A DNA stretch of 64,000 bases from Rehmannia glutinosa (lineage: Eukaryota; Streptophyta; Magnoliopsida; Lamiales; Orobanchaceae): NCBI GenBank assembly GCA_016081115.2, contig CM071928.1, positions 59,093,950-59,157,949 of the forward strand, written 5' to 3'. Shown here piece by piece: positions 22,211-34,046 of this stretch (position 1 is the first letter of the stretch; the number at the start of each line of letters is the position of its first letter). A program made the position numbers and the translations under genes. The notes under the pieces were generated by a model. The model was not told the origin of the DNA, did not search any database, and saw only the letters and a list, made by a program, of their open reading frames with translations.

Positions 22211-25200
22211 CAGGCGCAGCCGCAGAAGCCGGACAATAGCCAGGGTAATCGGGCAAGGATGCCCGTTCGAGCATTTGCACTCGCCGGACATGAGGCTCCG
22301 GAGACAACAGACGTGGTAGAAGGTACGCTTCTAGTATCTAACCACTACGCTAAAATACTATTTGACCCTGGATCAACGCATTCATTTGTCGCACCACATT
22401 TTGTACACAAACTGCATGCATGCATGGAACATATGCCTATATGTCTAGAAGTGTCAACTCCTATGGGCGCGAGCCAGATAACATATATTATCTATAACGC
22501 ATGCGAAGTTAAGATTGATAAGATAAATTTTCCTGCCGATTTGATCTTATTACCTATATCTGAATACGACGTGATATTGGGAATGAACTGGTTGTCTGCA
22601 CACCATGCACAAATGGACTGCCATAACAAGTCCATTAAGCTACGCGAACCCGGAAAACCCGAAGTGGAAATTTCAGGAAGGGCACGAGTTAAGATTGCCC
22701 CAATCATTTCAGCAATAAAAGCGAGGAAGGCGATCACTAGAGGGGCACAAGGGTACTTGGCGTTTGTAATTAACAAACCCAAGGTTGAGACACAAATCAA
22801 CCAAGTACCTATAGTATCAGAATACGCTGATGTATTTCCACAAGAACTCACCACTGTCCCTCCAGATAGGGAAGTCGAGTTCACCATCGAGATATTACCG
22901 GGAACCGCCCCAATTGCTAGAACACCGTATAGAATGGCTCCTCTTGAGTTGCAAGAATTGAAGACGCAACTACAGAAACTGATGGATGTGGGATTTATCC
23001 GACCGAGTACGTCTCTGTGGGGAGCGCCTGTACTATTTGTCAAAAAGAAAGATGGCACATTAAGACTATGTATAGATTATCGTGGTCTTAATTGCGTGAC
23101 CATCAAGAACAAATATCCCCTCCCGAGGATAGACGAACTGTTTGATCAACTTCAAGGAGCGACGGTGTACTCGAAGTTTGATTTACAACAAGGATATTAG
23201 CAATTGAAGATCCGCGAAGAAGACATTTCCAAAACTACATTTCAAACCCGATATGGACACTACGAGTTTGTAGTGATGCCTTTCGGTCTGACGAATGCAC
23301 CAGCAACATTTATGGACCTGATGCATCGAGTCTTTCAACCTTATTTGGATCAATTCGTAGTGATATTCATTGATGACATACTCGTATACTCTAAGTCTAG
23401 AGAAGAGCATGAACGTCATCTGAAAATCGTTTTGGAGACACTATGAGAGCATAAGCTGTATGCCAAATTCAACAAGTGCGAATTTTGGCTTAGTGAAGTC
23501 GCGTTCTTGGGACACATAGTATCCGGCACCGGGATTGCCGTAGATCCTTCGAAGGTACAAACAATGGTTGAATGGAAACAACCCGAGTCTGTAACGGAGA
23601 TTAGGAGTTTCCTAGGACTAGCTGGATATTATCGAAGATTTATCCAGGACTTCTCCAAGATAGTCGGACCGCTCACTCGACTAACCTAGAAGCAAGTCAA
23701 ATTTGAGTGGAATGACAAGTGCGAGGCTAGTTTCCAAGAGCTAAAGAAACGACTTACTACAACTCCAGTCTTAGCTCTTTCAAAGGGAACAAAAAACTTT
23801 GTCGTCTACAATGATGCATCAAAGGAAGGACTAGGAGCAGTACTCATGTAGGAAGGAAAAGTCATCGCTTATGCATCACGAAAGCTCAAGCCTTATGAAA
23901 CCAATTATCCAACGCATGACTTGGAATTGGCAGCGATAGTGTTCGCGTTAAAGAAATGGAGACATTATCTCTACGAAGCAACATTCACGGTTTTCACAGA
24001 TCATGAGAGCTTGAAGTATCTATTCTCCCAGAAAGATCTCAATCTGAGGCAACGGAGATGGATGGAGTTGATTGAGGACTATCACTTTGATATTCAATAC
24101 CATCCCGGGAAAGCTAACGTAGTAGGCGACGCTTTGAGCGAAAGCGAGCTTAGCGAGACTTATGATTCGAGAGTGGGAATCATTAGAGGAGCTGAGCAAT
24201 TGGAATCTGACGAGAACCAATACTCATATTTCATGTGCTAACATTTCAGTTAAACCCGATCTGCTGAATGAGATCAAGGAAGCACAGGGGACTGATGTGC
24301 ATCTTCAAAAACTGAAGGAGAAGATACTTAAAGGAGAGAGATCAGAATTCTCGGTACATGAAGATGGGGTTATCAGATTTCAGAATCGAGTTTGTGTATC
24401 GAGTGACGAGCAGATTAGGAATAAATCCTCGTAGAGGCACACCGTTCGAAATACACTATACATCCTGGAGGAAACAAGATGTATAAGGATTTGAAACGGA
24501 GTTATTGGTGGGTAAACATGAAGAACCAGGTAGCGGAGTTCGTTGCGAGATGTTTGACTTGTCAACGAGTAAAAGCAGAACACCAAACGACCATCTGGTT
24601 TACTACAACTGTTGAGAATTCCCGAGTGGAAATGAGAACACATAACGATGGACTTCGTGACGGACCTACTAAGGACCAGAGGAGGCCATGATGCTATTTG
24701 GGTAGTTGTAGACCGACTCACGAAATCTGCACATTTCTTACACATCAAGAAAACTGATAGCTTGTAGAAACTTGAGCAGATTTATATCCGATAGATCATT
24801 CGACTGCATGGAGTACCAGTTGACATAGTATCAGATAGAGACCCGAGGTTTGTCTCCAGATTATGGAAGTGCTTGCACGAGGAATTGGGTACCTCATTAA
24901 GTTTCAGCACAGCAGCATCACATCCACAAACTAATGGACAGTCTGAGCGATAGATTCAAACCCTGGAAGATATGTTGCGAGCCTGCACATTGGATTTCCA
25001 AGGAAGTTGGGATTCGCACTTACCATTAGCCGAGTTCGCCTACAATAACAACTATCAGGCCACGATTGGGATGGCACCCTACGAGGCATTATATGGGCGA
25101 AAATGTAGATCCCCACTACACTGGGAGATTGATGACCAATGGACTCCGAAAGAGAAACGAAAGTCGCCCTCGATTCCAAAGGTTGACTTAGTTCAGGAGG

Positions 25201-25718
25201 CCATGGAGAAGATCAATCTAATCAAGGAGCGGATTCGCACAGCTTAGAGCCACCAAAAGAGTTACGCGGACAAGAGAAGAAAGGATTTGGAATTTGAAGT
25301 CAAAGATGAAGTATTTCTCAGACTCTCACCACGGAAAGGATTGATCAATCCGAAGAAAGGAGGCAAGTTGAGTCCGAGATATGTTGGACCTTACAAGATT
25401 TTACAGAGAATCGGAAAGTTAGCCTACCGACTCGAGTTACCAGCACCATATGCGAGGATGCACGATGTATTCCACGTATCGAGATTGAAGAAGTATCAAC
25501 CAAATCCCGAACATATCATCACTCAAGATACTCCTCCTCTAATGGAAACTTTATCCTACACCGAGAGACTGATCCGGATCATTGATCAGCAGATACGTCA
25601 GTTACGTAAGAGGGAGATTCCAATGGTTAAAGTGGTGTGGCAGAACCACAACCGAGACGAAGACGCAACATGGGAGATGGAAGAAGACATGAGGAATCAA
25701 TATCAAGAACTATTCTGA
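22211..25718 (+). pseudogene. pol: pol of chromovirus 1: protease, RT, RNase H, integrase, chromodomain (broken)
   Basis: Domains in order: aspartic protease with FDPGSTHSF at about 22361 (DPGS is a common plant variant); RT from about 22810 with FIDD, catalytic Asp pair at 23372-23377; RNase H with DLELAA, FTDHESLK and GKANVVGDALS (23.8-24.15 kb); integrase with zinc region CLTCQRVKAEH, VSDRDPRF and the NNNYQATIGMAPYEALYG block; then a GPY motif (VGPYKI) and a chromodomain-like end (RQLRKREIPMVKV... DATWEMEEDM) to 25718. In-frame stops are at 23198, 23444 (TGA), 23687, 23849, 24765, 24792, 24951 and 25245, plus frameshifts at about 24230-24260, 24435 and 24640-24700. Most stops are TAG where the family has Gln or a similar codon. 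Confidence 0.9.
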
Positions 25719-25740
25719 AGAGAATTTACGGACCAAATTC

Positions 25741-25757
25741 TTTTAAGGAGGGGATGA
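25741..25757 (+). promoter_or_regulatory. Polypurine tract of chromovirus 1
   Basis: TTTTAAGGAGGGGATGA ends exactly at the 3' LTR. It would prime plus-strand DNA synthesis. Confidence 0.85.
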
Positions 25758-28700
25758 TGTGAAACCCCGATTTTTCCGAGCATGTAATTGATCTTTTGTC
25801 GTTTATGTATTTGATCGACTATTTTACCGCGTCACTTTGACGGGTAAATATTAATAATATATATATTTTGCATTTAATTTCATTTTATTTATTACTTGTG
25901 ATCATGATCATTTATTAATTCTATTTCGCATTTATGATCACTTGATTGATCATTATTACTATTTTTGTATTTATTAGTCACCTTAGAATTTTAAGAGACT
26001 ATTTATTTTAGAGACTTTTACCTTATAGAATTAAGAATTTGATTTAGATTAAGTGATCATGAGACTTATAAGTGATCAAGGAAATCACTAATTATTTTAG
26101 AGATTGATATTATTCATCTATTATCATCAAATTTGGGACAAAAAAAATATGGAATTACCAAAATACCCTTAAGTGGACGACAATAGTGATGTTTTTGGTG
26201 TAAAAATATCTCCCAACTCTTGTACACTTACACCTTATATTAGTCATCTTGTGTATAATTACACCATTAATTCAAACATTATACACATCATCTTATACAT
26301 AAATTCTTTAATATTAAATCTTCCAACATGTTGAAGTCTTCCCAACATTCCATTAAAACTCATCTCATGCCCATACCTTTGACCACCAAAATGTCTCCCA
26401 TGCAAGAAGCAAAATTCAAGACACAAATTAAACAAACAAAAAAAAATCTCTCTCCCTCCCTCTCTATTGTGGACGGCCAAGAGGCCTTTTTTTTCAAAAA
26501 TTTTGTTAAAAATTTTATCAAACACATTTTAATTATCAAGGAAATGCTTCTCCTTCTCTCTAATCTCTCTCTAAAAATCATTCACGTCTTCAAATCTTCA
26601 AACACCAACCCTTCATATCTTCAAATCTTCAAACACCAAGTTCTTCATATCTTCAAATCTTCAAGTACCATTTCTTCACATCTTCATATATTCAAACACA
26701 AGTCCTTCACATCTTCAAGCATACCTTCATACCTTCAAGAACATCTTCTTACTATCATCAAACACTCTTTCTTTCTTCAAACATCTAAACCAAAACAAAC
26801 ATTCTTCCTACTTAAAACCATAAAATTCGAACCCCCCATCTCAAAGGTAAGAAATTTCATTCCTCAATTTAACTTGATATCTTACTACTCATCACATTCT
26901 CTTCTTAATTTAAGTTTGAATTTTGGATTTTGAGGTACTTAGAAGACTACTTGAAGACATGCATGCATGGTGGTGAATTTAGAAGACTTGATGAGTAATT
27001 AGTAGAGAAATTAGACTACAAGGTAAGATTTGGACACTAGACTTGGAGTTGAACCAAAAATCACAAACTTGAAGCTTCAACTAGTTTCAAATCACCTACT
27101 ACACAAGGTAAAGTGTAGTATTTCCAATTTCCTTAGCTTCTTCTATTTTCTTCTTAATTTTTCACTCATTTTTCTAACTCCAAATTTTTTATATTTCTTG
27201 ACTTAGGGGCTGACCTAAGTGCCCTCATACAAAGTTGTGAAATTATCCTTTCTATTTCCAACTCTCCAAATTTAAGGTGGGTGAAAAAATACTTTCAACT
27301 TCTAGGGATTTTGTTAAATGCATGTAGTGTTTTGATCATGAGCAATTGAGATATGTATATTTTATGTATTGCATGTCAATTTCATGTATCAAGTTATGAA
27401 ATTTCTCAAGTGTTGCTCAAAAATGCTAATTATTGAAATTTAGGTGCATGCATATACAATTTAATGTTCTATTTGATGAATTCTTGTATGAATTGGACAT
27501 GCATGTGTATGATCTTTGAAATCTATATTTTGGATGACTTATAACCTGGACAAGTCGAGCATAATTGATTAAATTTCAATTTTTGGACTTAAAATACAAA
27601 AATGGAAAGTTGGTGGACTAAATTGCAAGAAAATAAAACTTAAGGGACCCCTCTGCAATTTTCGAATTTTGGGACTGTACTCAGGTTCAAAAATGACTTT
27701 TGGACATTTTAATAAAGTTTTAAGAATTTTAAGATAAATAAAATCAACCTTTAAAAGCCCAAGGACTAGATTGTAAAATTTGAGAAGTTTAAGGGCTACT
27801 TTGTAATTTTTGAAACTGTACTAGATCTTAATTTTAAAATTTGAAATTTTAACTCTTTAGGGACTGGAAATGACATATTTTAAATGTATTCCAAAATTCC
27901 AAGTGTATAAAGCTTGGAAAGTAATTTTACTAAAATTGAGGGACCGAATTGTAAAAGATTAAACTTGAGGACCCAAATGAAATTTCCAGGACTTATACAG
28001 CCCATGTACCTGGAATTACTAATTTAACTATAACTTAATTATATTTTGGACCCAAGGTTCAAATTTCATAACAATTGGACCCCTAAAAGCCTTAAAGGCA
28101 ATTATTTCAAAATGGGACAAAAATGAGATTTCAAAGGTTAAAGGACCTACACTTATTTCTTTTAAAAACTGCTTTTATTTCAATATCCTACTAACCTTAG
28201 TGACATTTTCCAACTGGAATCACATTAAAAGCCCTTCCGGTTTGTGAGTTCCGATTATTTTAAACTTAAGGCCCGAAATGACAATTTTAACAAATTTGGG
28301 GCCAATGTGAGAATTTTATAAAAACTCGACCTCAAAACTTTAAAAACCTGAATCTCTGAACAATTTAGAGAATTTAGGAACTGACCTCATAATTTTTCAA
28401 GGTCGGGATATTTATTTATTCAATTTTTAACCCCAAAAGTATTGGATTTTACAAAACGGGGCTAATTGCAAAATTTTCTTTTATCAAGGACCTAACTCAA
28501 ATTATTTCCTTTTCAAGAAACAGCCCTGGACCTTCTAACTTTGATATTTAATTAAAATATTTTATTTTCTCAAAAATCCCTTGACTTATCGGATCGTCTT
28601 GACCGATTAATACCCGATCGCGGGGCGACTTCCTCGTCTTGCGATTTTGAATCTATAACGGAACTTATGTTCCACATAATCTTTCAAGATATCGAAGATT

Positions 28701-29875
28701 GCTTATCCTTCCGGTAATCATCTTCATCCAAATGACTCCACCAACGCCATAATTGCCACTCGCGATTTTCAAAAATTTTCCTGAACTGCTTCCCTGAATC
28801 AATAATACTCGACTGCCTGGTTGACTACCTGAACTTGTATTTACTTTCCTGCCTGAGTCAACTTGGTGTGTCGAGCTCACAATCGGAATGGATACGTCGG
28901 GGATGGAAACGGGCAGCTCGGCTGCTATTCCACTCTTCCGGCCCCATCGTCCTAATCCCGCAACTGAGGGACGGAGTTTGTCCAAGGGAAGCGGGTCGTA
29001 GTACTTGAGGTATAATCATGATTATGACAAATCCGAGCCTTGCAAGCTCCACTGTGGATTTTGTCTTTGCCAATGGACCGATAAGGTGATAGGTCTTGGA
29101 CCATCTTGCTCGGGGAGTTACAAGGAAGAACGAAGGAATCGCTGTCTGATCCACACGATTCCGGAGTTAATCAGACCCATTTGGTTGGCGCTACAAATCC
29201 GTACGCAACCGCTACTTGTATTGCATTGGTTGGCGCTACAAATCCGTTCGCAATCCTACCTGTCTTGCCTGAATCACATAGTGCTTGTGTGACCACAAAC
29301 TGTTTCTTAAACTGTATAAGAATATTACTTAAATATATTTTATCACGACATTTGTGGACTGTGTGTGAGTTCATGCATCATATTTCACGCGTTTTCATAT
29401 AACTATTTCTCGCATTAACTATATATCGCCACACTTGCACACGATCACCCCATCCACTGAGATTTTTGTCTCATCCCCTCCTGTTTTCTAACCTTTAGAT
29501 GAGGACTTCGTTGAAGATGTTGAACCGACCACGGACTGAGCTCTTGTGCTCCGCTTGTTGGACTTACTATCTATTGTTGTTGATGTTGCCGGACTTGTTT
29601 CTTTTATTTGCTGTTGGACTCCTTTATTTTTTTTTTCATTCCGGTCTGTAACTGAAGGGCGTAGGACCCTTTGACTATTAAGTTATTATATTTAGTTGAT
29701 TTTGGGGATGTAATTTGGATGTTTGTTGGACTGTAAGTTGTAACTCGTACTTGTTCTTTATTTCCGCTGCTATTTGACTCTGTTTCATTGGAATTTCGTT
29801 GATATTCGTCTAGACTATTTGGTTTATTTGTATGTAAGTTGTGGATCATCGTCGCGTTCCGTTTGGGGCGTGACA
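25758..29875 (+). repeat. 3' LTR of chromovirus 1
   Basis: It runs from TGTGAAACCCCG to GGGGCGTGACA (4,118 bp) and is followed by the TTAAT duplication. It is shorter than the 5' copy by 125 bp because of an about 90-bp deletion near 27,038 and one missing 45-bp unit near 29.23 kb. Point differences are scattered. The 201-codon open frame at 26328 differs in length from its counterpart in the 5' LTR, which argues against coding. Confidence 0.93.
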
Positions 29876-29880
29876 TTAAT

Positions 29881-29926
29881 AGGTGAGTTGTAGATTTTTC
29901 TAATTTTACGAAATTTAATTAATTAC

Positions 29927-29968
<42 letters not shown>

Positions 29969-30202
29969 TTTTGACATGTTCTTATAGGTTTCAAACAAAA
30001 ATTTACAAATATGTGGTAAAATTAAGTATTATAATAAAATTTCCATAATTTAAAGCTCGATAAATAATGATCATATAATAAATTTTTGTGGTGTCATCTT
30101 AAGCTAATAGACTAAATAAATAATTTCTGATAAACTATTTTTCTGAAATACCCTTATACTTTGCTAGCCTTCATATTATACATTAATAACTTATTAATGA
30201 AA
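29881..30202. other. AT-rich spacer with (AT)n, no gene
   Basis: It holds an interrupted (AT)n run at about 29924-29970 and otherwise unremarkable AT-rich sequence between the chromovirus and the first minus-strand Helitron. Confidence 0.6.
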
Positions 30203-31768
30203 TTAGTCTTTGACCCGTGCGATGCACGGGTATATATCTGTGAGGCATTTTTTTTTTGAGTTATGACATGTGCATTTCCTAATAGTTCAATGAGTAATAT
30301 CTCCTGCATCGTAATAATTTTAAAATAGTATCAGACAATACGTGACAAATACTATTTAATATTTTTTATTGATGAAGTCAAAAGAAAAAATATCATACCT
30401 GAGAATCATGGGAAAAAAATACATTCAAAACTTTGTATTTGCGTTCACTTTTCGAAGACTATTTTTGCATAAAATCACACAAGGCACATTTGTTTTAGTC
30501 GTGTTTAGATTCCTAATAAGTATGAAAATTAGTGCCGTACTTTTTTCCAAGGTTGTAGTAGTTGATTTGGATGCAAAATTATTTTTGAAAGTTGTTCGTA
30601 TGTGTAAATTGGAGACAGAGAATTTTGTAAAGATGTTCGTGCAATAAATTAAAAATTAATACGTGTATATGATAACTACGTATAATAATTATTTTATTCA
30701 CATTATTAAGTCAACTTTTAATTTTTTTAAATTTTGTTATTGGGATTTGTATTGTATTATTTGGATTTTCTGGTTATTTCTATCTATTCAAGTTCTCATA
30801 TTTGGTATGATTCAGACCATGCTATGCACAAACTTTAACTTTATAAAAATAATTTTAAGTGATTTGCAAAATGTTTAATACATTGTATTTTTGGTACAAT
30901 TAATAATAAAATCATTTCGAATTCCAATACTTTTTAGGGTTTAGAAAGCTAAACAATTATCATAATTATTAAGGGATCAAACAAAAACATGTTTTATATT
31001 TATAAACATAATTTTAGGAAAAATGAAATATTTAAAAAAAATAAAAACTATTCTATTTTTATATTTATACACATTTATGACAAATATATCTAACAAAAAA
31101 TATTATATCTAATGGTCATTGTACAACTTTGAAAGTTGAATATGAAAATAAGTTGACAAATATGAAAATAATTTCTATTTACATGAAAAGTACATTAATA
31201 TAAAAAATAATCTCTATAAAAAACTATTTTGAATATAATTTTATATTTAATAAAAATTTAATTATTCTTATATATATATACATATATCATAAATAGCCAA
31301 AATACATTAATATACAAATTAATGTCTAATATCCCGAATGCATAATTTTAAAAACTCATTATAAAATATGATAAATATATCTTATATTTTTTTGTTATAT
31401 TTATTTTTATTTTATATATGCAATATTGGTGTCAAATTGAAGATCGTAAAAAGATGATTAAATACCTTAAAAAGGGTTAAAAATAAAAACGCTATTAAGT
31501 TTTAAAAATATAAGAAAAATGACAAATATATAATAATAAATGCAGTACACACATAGATTTGGAAAGTTCATTTTACATAATTCTATTTTTCTATATAATT
31601 TTAAAAAGTAATTTATTTAAAGGAAAGTTGACTATAAAAAACAATCAAATCTAAACATTTATTATTTCATATTTTTCAATATAATTTTATTACTTTTTTT
31701 AGTAATGTCATTTAGGCGGGAAAATATTCAGGTTATTATTGTAAGAATAGTATCTCTTAATATATATA
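30203..31768 (-). mobile_element. Helitron copy 1 on minus strand
   Basis: On the minus strand the 3' end reads hairpin CCCGTGC-ATC-GCACGGG (plus 30214-30230), then TCAAAGA and CTAA, followed by T. The minus-strand 5' part contains AAGAGATACTATTCTTACAATAATAACC, as in the Helitron at 9175. Its terminal TC is not adjacent, probably because a second Helitron inserted there. The interior is AT-rich; open frames at 30369-30878 have no recognisable similarity. Confidence 0.72.
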
Positions 31769-31984
31769 CTAGTCTTTTGCCCGTGTGATGTACGGGTGTA
31801 TATATGTGAGGCGTCCATTTTATATTGTGACATGTGTATTTTTCTAATAGTTTTACGAATTCTATCTTCTGCATTGTCATGATTTAATATAACATCATAA
31901 AATAGACATGTTTAATGTTTTTTATTGACCAAGTCTAAAACGAAAAAAGTATCATACCTAAAAATCATAAAAAAATACATTCAA

Positions 31985-32024
<40 letters not shown>

Positions 32025-32238
32025 GTTCGATCTTTGAAAACTGATTTTTAATAAAACGACACAGGTGCATCTTCATCGTCCATTTCGTTTTAGTCATGTT
32101 TAGATTCCTAACAAGTGTGAAAGTATGTGTCATACTTTTTTTCAAGGTTATAGTAGTAAATTCGGATGCAAAATTATTTTTCAAAGTTGTTCGTATGTGT
32201 AGGAGAACTAAATATAAGTTAAGGAAATAGGAGATAAT

Positions 32239-32796
32239 TGTAATACCCGAGCATCTCACTACTCACTTAATCAATATAGTTCATGCATTGCATCTTGGTT
32301 ATGTGTTGCTTGCATATATAATGATATTTGCATTGTTTATTTTAGTTTATATGCAAGGATTAATTTCATGATTATGAACTCTAATTCTATGTTAGTTGAC
32401 AAATTCTTTGAACAGTTAATCATAGCTACGATAAGGATATTGATGTATTAGACTATTATATACCGCTAGAATACACATGGTAACATTAGAAGCATAAGAG
32501 TTGCAAGGTTACACGTGGTAAATTTGAGATAAAATGTGGCGTTGAGACATGTATCGAAGAATATAATATGCAAATAGATATTAATTAAAATGATTAATTT
32601 AACATAAGAAAGAGAGTCAAATATTAAGGTGATACATATGAAGTGTTTGGAGACAATTTGTGATAGTACAATTAAAAGAAAATAGTAATGATTAAATCAT
32701 AAAAATAATAATGAATAAAGTCACAAATAAAGAAAAAGAAAAAAAAAAGAAAAAGGTGATATATATATATATATATATAATGCATACGTGTAACAA
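32239..32796 (+). repeat. Truncated first LTR of composite element
   Basis: It starts TGTAATACCCGAGC and follows the other two LTRs to about CATACGTGTAACAA. There it is cut and fused to integrase sequence. Only U3 sequence remains. Confidence 0.9.
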
Positions 32797-34006
32797 AGAT
32801 TTAAAGATTTGAAGATGCATTACTGGTGGCCAGGCATGAAAGGGGATATCGCCCAATATGTGAAATAATGTTTAACCTGTCAACAAATAAAATAAAGGCG
32901 AACAAAAGCCAACCGAACGTTGCAACCACTACCTAATCCGGAATGGAAATGGGAAAGGATCACCATGGATTTTGTGACAGTTTTGCCCAAAATAGTCAAG
33001 GGACATGATGCTATTTGGGTAATCATAGATATATTAACAAAATCCGCTCATTTCATTCTCATTTGTTCTACTTATTCCATGGATTGATACGCACAACTTT
33101 ATATACAAGAAGTGGTTAGACTTCATGGCGTGCCACTATCTATTGTTTCATAGAGACTCTAGATTCTTATCTAATTTCTGGAGGAGTTTACAGAAGGCAA
33201 TGGGGACACGATTGTCATTCAAGATCGCTTATCACCCTCGGAGACGGTCGACGGACAATCGAAGCGAACAATACAAACTATAGAGGATATGCTTAGAGCA
33301 TGTGTTCTAGATTTCCAAGGACAATGGAATAAATATCTCCTTTTGATAGAATTCTCCTATAACAATAGCTATCAAGCCACAATCGGGATAGCTCCCTATG
33401 AAGCACTATACGGTAGAAAATGCAGATCACCAGTTCATTGGGACGAGGTTGGCGAAATAAAGCTTTTAGGCCCAGACATGGTTCGAGAAATGACAGAGGC
33501 TATGACAAAAATCCGACAAATGATGGGAACTTCTCAGAGCCGACAGAATAGTTACTTTGATCAAAGAAGAAGAATGCTAGAATTTTCTGTAGGAGACCAA
33601 GTGTTCCTGAAAGTGGCACCAATGAAAGGAGTAATGCGATTTGGAAGAAAAGGAAAACTTAGTCAAAGATACATCGGCCCATTCCACATCACTGAAAGAA
33701 TTGGTGTGTTGCCTATAGACTTGACCTGCCAGCATCAATGTCTCAAATACATGACGTATTTCACGTTTCTATGTTGAGAAAATACGTTTCAAACCCATCT
33801 CATATTTTGAAACACGAGCCCATAGAATTAAAAGCTGACTTGAGTTACGAAGAAGTACCTGTGGAGATTTTGTTACAGGAAGTGAAGAAGCTACGAAATA
33901 AGGAAATCCCATAGGTAAAGTACTCTGGAGAAATCAATCAGTAGAGGAAGCCACTTGGGAAAGGGAAGATGAGAAGAGAACCAAGTACCCTAATCTATTT
34001 TGGTAA
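32797..34006 (+). pseudogene. Integrase and chromodomain remnant, first internal copy
   Basis: It begins at the zinc region of integrase (MHYWWPGMKGDIAQ) and continues through ITMDFV, HDAIWVIID and SYQATIGIAPYEALYG (frame at 33289-33777). A GPF motif (IGPFHI) and a chromodomain (LRNKEIP, WRN, EEATWERED) follow, to the stop at 34004. Broken by TAA at 32866, a frameshift near 33705 and TAG at 33912, all also present in the second copy. It also has private lesions near 32895, 33150 and 33235. It keeps 24-27 bp before the chromodomain that the second copy has lost. Confidence 0.88.
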
Positions 34007-34033
34007 GTAAAATTTCGAGGACGAAATTCTTAT

Positions 34034-34046
34034 AAGGAGAGGAGGA
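34034..34046 (+). promoter_or_regulatory. Polypurine tract before middle LTR
   Basis: AAGGAGAGGAGGA directly precedes the middle LTR. That LTR begins AG instead of the expected TG because of a T-to-A change at 34047. Confidence 0.8.

Larger units (their letters stand above)
15690..29875 (+). mobile_element. Ty3/gypsy chromovirus (Tekay-like) with ~4.2-kb LTRs
   Basis: Two long terminal repeats bracket a 5.8-kb interior with a tRNA-Met-type primer site, an extra ORF, gag, and pol in the order protease, RT, RNase H, integrase, chromodomain, then a polypurine tract. Perfect 5-bp target duplications TTAAT lie at 15685-15689 and 29876-29880, so both outer ends are original. The C-terminal chromodomain and domain order place it among plant chromoviruses; Tekay/Del-type elements often have long LTRs. 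All reading frames are broken, so it is non-autonomous now. Confidence 0.92.

Noticed and set aside
22361..22375. Protease motif DPGS instead of D(S/T)G as an inactivating change
   Set aside because: DPGSTHS is common in plant Ty3/gypsy proteases, so it is not evidence of loss by itself.
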